From contig NC_134521.1 of assembly GCF_027942865.1 (NCBI RefSeq), positions 1,796,501 through 1,860,500 on the forward strand: a stretch of DNA of 64,000 bases. The letters are read 5' to 3'. Shown here in pieces: positions 57,401 to 64,000 of the stretch; position 1 is the first letter of the stretch, and each line of letters starts with the position of its first letter. The notes below the pieces were generated by a model. It was given only the letters and a program-made list of their open reading frames with translations, searched no databases and had not been told where the DNA came from. This DNA is from Odontesthes bonariensis (Eukaryota; Chordata; Actinopteri; Atheriniformes; Atherinopsidae). Both the position numbers and the translations under genes were made by a program.

Positions 57401-58141
57401 AAGCCTGTGAGCAACAGACTTTTACAATAATAAAATAAATAATAAAATAAATAATAAAACAGGGGTGGTCCGTGGCGTAGTGGACTTTTAGAGTAATTTA
57501 GAATTTAGTAATTTTTCTCCCTAAAAAAATTGTGAAATTTTTTTTAATTAAAAAAAAAACAAAAAATAAATAATAACGAGTTAACTCGCCCAGCCCTATG
57601 ATTAACTATCTTCACATTTTCATTAATATTTCATTCTTCTCGTCTCGTTGTTTTAACTTTCGCAGTTTATCCGAACGTTTTTACTACTTTATCACAAACA
57701 TGTCTGACCGTTACTGTCGTCCCTCGAGGTTCATTAAAGATTATCTTCAACCTTCAAACCTTTACTCAGACCGATCAGAAAGCAGGAAGTTGTACATGCA
57801 TGTGAGATGAAACAGGCTGATGGAATAGGCTGATGGTTTACTCCATTTCTTTCATTTTTATTTCCGGGAAACATTTCTGAGACGGCTCGAGGGATCAGAT
57901 TCGGCCACACAGATGAAGCGTCTTTAAGGGTTGAGCATGTCCCCGCAGTGGTTTTTAAAACATTTTACTTTTTATGTTTTCATCGTCTTCTGGCATCTTG
58001 TCGGACTTAGTTTACCTCAGTGTTTGTTTTTCCTAGTTTCATGATTTTTCATCATTTGTCCAAAGGATTTCTCACCTGGTCGTCTCCGTGTGCTTTGGGA
58101 AGCTGTAAGGTTCGAGGTGGTCGCCGCCTCACCGGCTTATC
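48499..58141 (-). CDS. rcsd1: RCSD1 (CapZIP), partial, 4 exons plus a candidate terminal exon
   Basis: Exons, 5' to 3' on the minus strand: 58141-58076, 55732-55661, 55584-55357, 50967-50590, and possibly 48510-48499. All phases are 0. CapZIP binds the actin capping protein CapZ and is a stress-kinase substrate, expressed in muscle and immune cells. The family is recognised from KPVRRRPPRTLQLPK, then RNSALIEKLQ, then ANLALSPTATPLKSPGLRGL, then SSFNK joined to GRARVSIRRRPPSRR, with a Glu/Lys-rich tail. The N-terminal exon is not in the part I can read. The 3' end is uncertain. With a GTTTGT donor at 50589 the next exon adds only three Ser codons and TGA. Without splicing the frame ends after VCLTSHV in the TTAA of a transposon at 50566. 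Confidence 0.85.
48600..49400 (+). mobile_element. hAT-like transposon fragment, second copy
   Basis: Terminal-type sequence (TACTTTTCCTTGAGTAGATG) is followed by an interior with a broken BED finger: CLLCQPKQTH in one frame and STANLRKHVA in another (49070-49150). The stretch 49130-49390 is the inverse of 26150-26470. It lies between candidate RCSD1 exons. Confidence 0.72.
49964..50565. mobile_element. TTAA foldback element C (602 bp)
   Basis: It starts AGGGACAGTTCGCCTCTT and ends with the inverse (AGGCGAACTGTCCCT). It is flanked by CTAA (49960-49963, one change from TTAA) and TTAA (50566-50569). Arms are about 110 bp, including GACGCAGCAGGGGGTAAGAA. A CTTTCC-rich region and a short spacer lie between. 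It sits directly at the 3' edge of the long RCSD1 exon. Confidence 0.85.
51050..52204. mobile_element. TTAA foldback element B (long inverted arms)
   Basis: It starts AGGGATAATCCGGAGTAAAA and ends with its inverse. It is flanked by TTAA (51046-51049) and TTGA (52205-52208). Arms of about 390 bp (51050-51440 and 51813-52204) are near-identical inverted copies, related to element A at 29971-30914, but with different arm tips and spacer. Confidence 0.88.
52301..54697 (-). pseudogene. 5'-truncated, frameshifted L2-like LINE (endonuclease and reverse transcriptase)
   Basis: The minus-strand order is endonuclease part (RPYYLPREFTSVVLVAVYIP, SGDFNHA, LGKSDHNLVF), then a linker, then reverse transcriptase (VPVPKKTHPSDINDYRPVAL, GAPQGTVLSPFLFTLYTSDF) with catalytic YSDD (KYSDDSAVVG). 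The C-terminal FLPTAISIYNNSLI is intact. A one-base frameshift near 53690 separates the two halves: the upstream frame ends at 53619 and the downstream frame opens at 53617. The 3' end has AATAAAGTATTTTTGAATTT and AATT-type repeats, typical of L2/Maui tails. It lies in an RCSD1 intron, in the same orientation as the gene. Confidence 0.9.
54698..55327. repeat. 51-bp minisatellite adjoining the L2 LINE
   Basis: About 12 copies of a 51-bp unit (TCAGGGCGTCTGAGGTGTAA then AACTCCTTCTTCCTGTTCCT and GGGAGCATATA). One partial unit of 37 bp lies on the other side of the LINE at 52264-52300. The unit length is a multiple of three, so the LINE endonuclease frame stays open through the array. The right-hand copies are 2 bp shorter and 30 bp from an RCSD1 exon. 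Confidence 0.95.
55801..57598. mobile_element. Element with TAGGGCTGGGC ends enclosing the hairpin-unit array
   Basis: TAGGGCTGGGC at 55801 and its inverse GCCCAGCCCTA ending at 57598 resemble hAT-type ends (TTAACTCGCCCAGCCCTA). No target duplication was found, so the two ends may belong to different insertions. Confidence 0.5.
55990..57430. repeat. Hairpin-unit minisatellite with leader, RCSD1 intron
   Basis: A leader of about 75 bp (AAAGTTCCGTACCCTTCTCC...), shared with 7621-7695, is followed by about 43 units of 31-32 bp (AATAAAAGCCTGTGAGCAAC then AGACTTTTACA). Variants GCGATA, GCAGCA, GTAAGC and GTGAACG are interspersed. A block of about 175 bp is repeated around 56935-57110, 57110-57290 and 57290-57400. 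The array ends in an AATAAATAATAAAA tail. Confidence 0.95.
57599..58075. other. RCSD1 intron, no recognised feature
   Basis: Unique-looking intron sequence. No repeat or exon is supported. Confidence 0.5.
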
Positions 58142-58241
58142 CTGGTAAACCAGACGACACATTAAAACAAGCGTTAGAAGTGGAGGGAGCTTGGCTGGAA
58201 AAGCCTGATTAGGTACTTTATTACAACCCTCCCAGAAATCT

Positions 58242-61200
58242 AACTACCCTCGTATTAGACTACATCCCTACTAACTAGGGATGTCGAAATTTAAAAGAAG
58301 TCTTGACCGACCACTCAGCCTCATTAGTCGATTAAAGTCGGTCACCGAAAATTCTATAAGTGCCATTTATGATATCTGTGTCCTGTCGCGCGTCTTTCTC
58401 TGCCGTGTCGAACAAGTTATGCCCCCATTTTAGACTGGTTAGGCTCCCATCACACAATCAATGTTAGTTCGTGCCCTTGGTATTATACATTTTCCCCAAT
58501 CATTGACCACTAGTTCTAGGCGTACTTGTGGAGGAATAAGGGTTTTGGGTAGAAAAATAATTGCTGTGCCTGCGCAGACACGCACAGCCACACATTACGC
58601 GCAACGGCGCCCTTCCAGTCACGGTACTTTTTAAACACGAATCAAACGCGGCACCGAACTCGGGCTGTTAAAGACTACGTCTTAAGACTACATCCCTACT
58701 AACTACTCTCAGATTAGACTACATCCCTACTAACTACCCTCATATTAGACTACATCCCTACTAACTACTCTCAGATTAGACTACATCCCTACTAACTACC
58801 CTCAGATTAGACTACATCCCTACTAACTACCCTCAGATTAGACTACATCCCTACTAACTACCCTCAGATTTGACTACATCCCTACTAACTACCCTCATAT
58901 TAGACTACATCCCTACTAACTACCCTCAGATTTGCCTACATCCCTACTAACTACTCTCAGATTAGACTGCATCCCTACTAACTACTCTCAGATTAGACTA
59001 CATCCCTACTAACTACCCTCAGATTTGCCTACATCCCTACTAATTACCCTCAGATTTGACTACATCCCTACTAACTACCCTCATATTAGACTACATCCCT
59101 ACTAACTACCCTCAGATTTGCCTACATCCCTACTAACTACTCTCATATTAGACTACATCCCTACTAACTACCCTCATATTAGACTACATCCCTACTAACT
59201 ACCCTCAGATTAGACTACATCCCTACTAACTACCCTCATATTAGACTACATCCCTACTAACTACCCTCAGATTTGCCTACATCCCTACTAATTACCCTCA
59301 GATTTGACTACATCCCTACTAACTACCCTCATATTAGACTACATCCCTACTAACTACCCTCATATTTGACTACATCCCTACTAACTACCCTCAGATTAGA
59401 CTACATCCCTACTAACTACCCTCAGATTAGACTACATCCCTACTAACTACCCTCAGATTAGACTACATCCCTACTAACTACCCTCATATTAGACTACATC
59501 CCTACTAACTACCCTCAGATTTGCCTACATCCCTACTAACTACTCTCATATTAGACTACATCCCTACTAACTACCCTCATATTAGACTACATCCCTACTA
59601 ACTACCCTCAGATTTGCCTACATCCCTACTAACTACCCTCAGATTAGACTACATCCCTACTAACTACTCTCAGATTTGCCTACATCCCTACTAACTACTC
59701 TCAGATTAGACTACATCCCTACTAACTACCCTCAGATTTGCCTACATCCCTACTAACTACCCTCAGATTTGCCTACATCCCTACTAACTACCCTCAGATT
59801 TGCCTACATCCCTACTAACTACCCTCATATTAGACTACATCCCTACTAACTACCCTCAGATTTGCCTACATCCCTACTAACTACCCTCAGATTTGCCTAC
59901 ATCCCTACTAACTACTCTCAGATTAGACTACATCCCTACTAACTACTCTCAGATTAGACTACATCCTACTAACTACCCTCAGATTTGACTACATCCCTAC
60001 TAACTACCCTCATATTAGACTACATCCCTACTAACTACCCTCATATTAGACTACATCCCTACTAACTACCCTCAGATTAGACTACATCCCTACTAACTAC
60101 CCTCAGATTTGCCTACATCCCTACTAACTACCCTCAGATTTGCCTACATCCCTACTAACTACCCTCAGATTTGCCTACATCCCTACTAACTACTCTCAGA
60201 TTAGACTACATCCCTACTAACCACCCTCATATTAGACTACATCCCTACTAACTACTCTCAGATTAGACTACATCCCTACTAACTACCCTCATATTAGACT
60301 ACATCCCTACTAACTACTCTCAGATTAGACTACATCCCTACTAACTACCCTCATATTAGACTACATCCCTACTAACTACCCTCAGATTTGACTACATCCC
60401 TACTAACTACCCTCAGATTTGCCTACATCCCTACTAACTACCCTCAGATTTTCCTACATCCCTACTAACTACTCTCAGATTAGACTACATCCCTACTAAC
60501 TACTCTCAGATTTGCCTACATCCCTACTAACTACTCTCAGATTAGACTACATCCCTACTAACTACCCTCAGATTTGCCTACATCCCTACTAACTACCCTC
60601 AGATTTGCCTACATCCCTACTAACTACTCTCAGATTAGACTACATCCCTACTAACTACCCTCAGATTTGCCTACATCCCTACTAACTACTCTCAGATTAG
60701 ACTACATCCCTACTAACTACTCTCAGATTAGACTACATCCCTACTAACTACTCTCAGATTAGACTACATCCCTACTAACTACCCTCAGAATAGACTACAT
60801 CCCTACTAACTACCCTCAGAATAGACTACATCCCTACTAACTACTCTCAGATTAGACTACATCCCTACTAACTACTCTCAGATTAGACTACATCCCTACT
60901 AACTACCCTCAGATTTGACTACCTCCCTACTAACTACTCTCAGATTAGACTACATCCCTACTAACTACTCTCATATTAGACTACATCCCTACTAACTACC
61001 CTCATATTAGACTACATCCCTACTAACTACTCTCAGATTAGACTACATCCCTACTAACTACCCTCATATTAGACTACATCCCTACTAACTACTCTCAGAT
61101 TAGACTACATCCCTACTAACTACCCTCAGATTAGACTACATCCCTACTAACTACTCTCAGATTAGACTACATCCCTACTAACTACCCTCAGATTAGACTA

Positions 61201-64000
61201 CATCCCTACTAACTACTCTCAGATTAGACTACATCCCTACTAACTACCCTCATATTAGACTACATCCCTACTAACTACTCTCAGATTAGACTACATCCCT
61301 ACTAACTACCCTCATATTAGACTACATCCCTACTAACTACCCTCAGATTTGACTACATCCCTACTAACTACCCTCAGATTTGCCTACATCCCTACTAACT
61401 ACCCTCATATTAGACTACATCCCTACTAACTACTCTCAGATTAGACTACATCCCTACTAACTACCCTCATATTAGACTACATCCCTACTAACTACTCTCA
61501 GATTAGACTACATCCCTACTAACTACCCTCATATTAGACTACATCCCTACTAACTACCCTCAGATTTGACTACATCCCTACTAACTACCCTCAGATTTGC
61601 CTACATCCCTACTAACTACTCTCAGATTAGACTACATCCCTACTAACTACTCTCAGATTTGCCTACATCCCTACTAACTACTCTCAGATTAGACTACATC
61701 CCTACTAACTACCCTCAGATTTGCCTACATCCCTACTAACTACTCTCAGATTAGACTAGATCCCTACTAACTACCCTCAGATTTGCCTACATCCCTACTA
61801 ACTGCCTACATCCCTACTAACTACCCTCAGATTTGCCTACATCTCTACTAACTACTCTCAGATTAGACTACATCCCTACTAACTACCCTCAGATTTGCCT
61901 ACATCCCTACTAACTACTCTCAGATTAGACTACATCCCTACTAACTAATCTCAGATTAGACTACATCCCTACTAACTACTCTCAGATTAGACTACATCCC
62001 TACTAACTACTCTCAGATTAGACTACATCCCTACTAACTACTCTCAGATTAGACTATATCCCTACTAACTACCCTCAGATTTGACTACATCCCTACTAAC
62101 TACTCTCAGATTAGACTACATCCCTACTAACTACCCTCATATTAGACTACATCCCTACTAACTACTCTCAGATTAGACTACATCCCTACTAACTACCCTC
62201 AGAATAGACTACATCCCTACTAACTACCCTCAGAATAGACTACATCCCTACTAACTACCCTCAGAATAGACTACATCCCTACTAACTACTCTCAGATTAG
62301 ACTACATCCCTACTAACTACTCTCAGATTAGACTACATCCCTACTAACTACCCTCAGATTTGACTACATCCCTACTAACTACTCTCAGATTAGACTACAT
62401 CCCTACTAACTACCCTCATATTAGACTACATCCCTACTAACTACTCTCAGATTAGACTACATCCCTACTAACTACCCTCATATTAGACTACATCCCTACT
62501 AACTACTCTCAGATTAGACTACATCCCTACTAACTACCCTCATATTAGACTACATCCCTACTAACTACTCTCAGATTAGACTACATCCCTACTAACTACC
62601 CTCATATTAGACTACATCCCTACTAACTACTCTCAGATTAGACTACATCCCTACTAACTACTCTCATATTAGACTACATCCCTACTAACTACCCTCATAT
62701 TAGACTACATCCCTACTAACTACCCTCATATTAGACTACATCCCTACTAACTACCCTCATATTAGACTACATCCCTACTAACTACTCTCAGATTAGACTA
62801 CATCCCTACTAACTACCCTCATATTAGACTACATCCCTACTAACTACTCTCAGATTAGACTACATCCCTACTAACTACCCTCATATTAGACTACATCCCT
62901 ACTAACTACTCTCAGATTAGACTACATCCCTACTAACTACCCTCATATTAGACTACATCCCTACTAACTACTCTCAGATTTGCCTACATCCCTACTAACT
63001 ACCCTCAGATTTGACTACATCCCTACTAACTACCCTCAGATTTGCCTACATCCCTACTAACTACTCTCAGATTAGACTACATCCCTACTAACTACCCTCA
63101 TATTAGACTACATCCCTACTAACTACTCTCAGATTAGACTACATCCCTACTAACTACTCTCAGATTAGACTACATCCCTACTAACTACCCTCATATTAGA
63201 CTACATCCCTACTAACTACTCTCAGATTTGCCTACATCCCTACTAACTACCCTCAGATTTGCCTACATCCCTACTAACTACTCTCAGATTAGACTACATC
63301 CCTACTAACTACCCTCAGATTAGACTACATCCCTACTAACTACCCTCATATTTGACTACATCCCTACTAACTACCCTCATATTTGACTACATCCCTACTA
63401 ACTACCCTCATATTAGACTACATCCCTACTAACTACCCTCATATTAGACTACATCCCTACTAATTACCCTCAGAATAGATTACATCCCTACTAACTACCC
63501 TCAGATTTGCCTTCATCCCTACTAACTACTCTCAGATTAGACTAGATCCCTACTAACTACCATCAGATTTGCCTACATCCCTACTAACTACCCTCAGATT
63601 TGCCTACATCCCTACTAACTACCCTCAGATTTGCCTACATCCCTACTAACTACTCTCAGATTAGACTACATCCCTACTAACTACCCTCAGATTAGACTAC
63701 ATCCCTACTAACTACTCTCAGATTAGACTACATCCCTACTAACTACTCTCAGATTAGACTACATCCCTACTAACTACTCTCAGAGTAGACTACATCCCTA
63801 CTAACTACCCTCAGAATAGACTACATCCCTACTAACTACTCTCAGATTAGACTACATCCCTACTAACTACTCTCAGATTAGACTACATCCCTACTAACTA
63901 CTCTCATATTAGACTACATCCCTACTAACTACTCTCAGATTAGACTACATCCCTACTAACTACTCTCATATTAGACTACATCCCTACTAACTACCCTCAT
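58242..64000. repeat. 31-bp satellite (CTACATCCCTACTAACTA units)
   Basis: About 170 copies of a 31-bp unit, GACTACATCCCTACTAACTA plus CCCTCAGATTA, run to the right edge. Variants are CTC/CCC, AGATTAGA, ATATTAGA, AGATTTGC and AGAATAGA. Alternating CTCTCAGATTAGA / CCCTCATATTAGA pairs (62-bp dimers) dominate 61200-61550 and 62380-62960. The first unit (58242-58276) is separated from the rest by an insertion. It lies upstream of the first visible RCSD1 exon. Confidence 0.97.
58277..58690. mobile_element. Short hAT-like insertion at the edge of the satellite
   Basis: It starts AGGGATGTCGAAATT and ends near CTACATCCC. TACTAACT (8 bp) flanks both sides, but the satellite itself contains this 8-mer, so the duplication is ambiguous. 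The interior includes CTGTGCCTGCGCAGACACGC. No coding frame is present. Confidence 0.55.

Noticed and set aside
1..64000. CRISPR array, operon or other prokaryotic system
   Set aside because: Every regular array here is contiguous or nearly so, without unique spacers. The genes are spliced and of vertebrate type.

Overview
The window is vertebrate nuclear DNA, almost certainly from a teleost fish. The genes are split by GT-AG introns. The interspersed repeats are of fish type: L2-like LINE pieces, hAT, Tc1 and TTAA-target DNA transposons. One gene is a fish-type photoreceptor guanylate-cyclase activator. More than a third of the window is tandem repeat.

Four protein-coding genes can be assembled from exons. 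(1) CCDC90B, minus strand, 14318 down to 3711: nine exons that join in frame to 234 codons, encoding a mitochondrial coiled-coil protein of the MCUR1/CCDC90B family. (2) ALG8, plus strand, 14953 to 28906: thirteen exons that join to 521 codons, encoding the ER dolichyl-P-glucose-dependent glucosyltransferase that adds the second glucose to the N-glycan precursor. The two start codons face each other across 634 bp, so they probably share a bidirectional promoter. (3) A guanylate-cyclase-activating protein of the GCAP3 type (guca1c-like), minus strand, 41012 down to 34218: four exons, 189 codons, three EF-hand loops. (4) RCSD1 (CapZIP), minus strand, from 58141 leftwards: at least four exons. 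Its N-terminal exon lies beyond the right edge or in unread satellite.

Layout: 1-2766 is a satellite of 7-8 bp units. 2767-14318 is CCDC90B with a 21-bp array, a 42-bp array and several transposons in its introns. 14319-14952 is the shared promoter. 14953-29260 is ALG8, with a 34-bp array, LINE fragments, a hairpin-unit array, a 36-bp array and a satellite-bearing transposon in introns. 29261-34217 holds a foldback transposon and a probable long 3' flank of the GCAP gene with a 20-bp array. 34218-41012 is the GCAP gene, with a 24-bp array and transposon debris in introns. 41013-48150 is intergenic, with a 32-bp array and nested DNA transposons. 48150-58141 is RCSD1 with two TTAA foldback elements, a frameshifted L2 LINE, a 51-bp array and a second hairpin-unit array. 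58242-64000 is a 31-bp satellite that runs off the right edge.

The genes do not form one pathway. The noteworthy biology is in the repeats. Six elements share TTAA targets and similar termini, and one of them carries a THAP zinc-finger exon, which suggests the Kolobok superfamily. A minisatellite of near-palindromic units recurs at four loci, two of them with the same leader. Two arrays appear to have grown out of transposon ends. Arrays also sit against splice sites of CCDC90B and ALG8.
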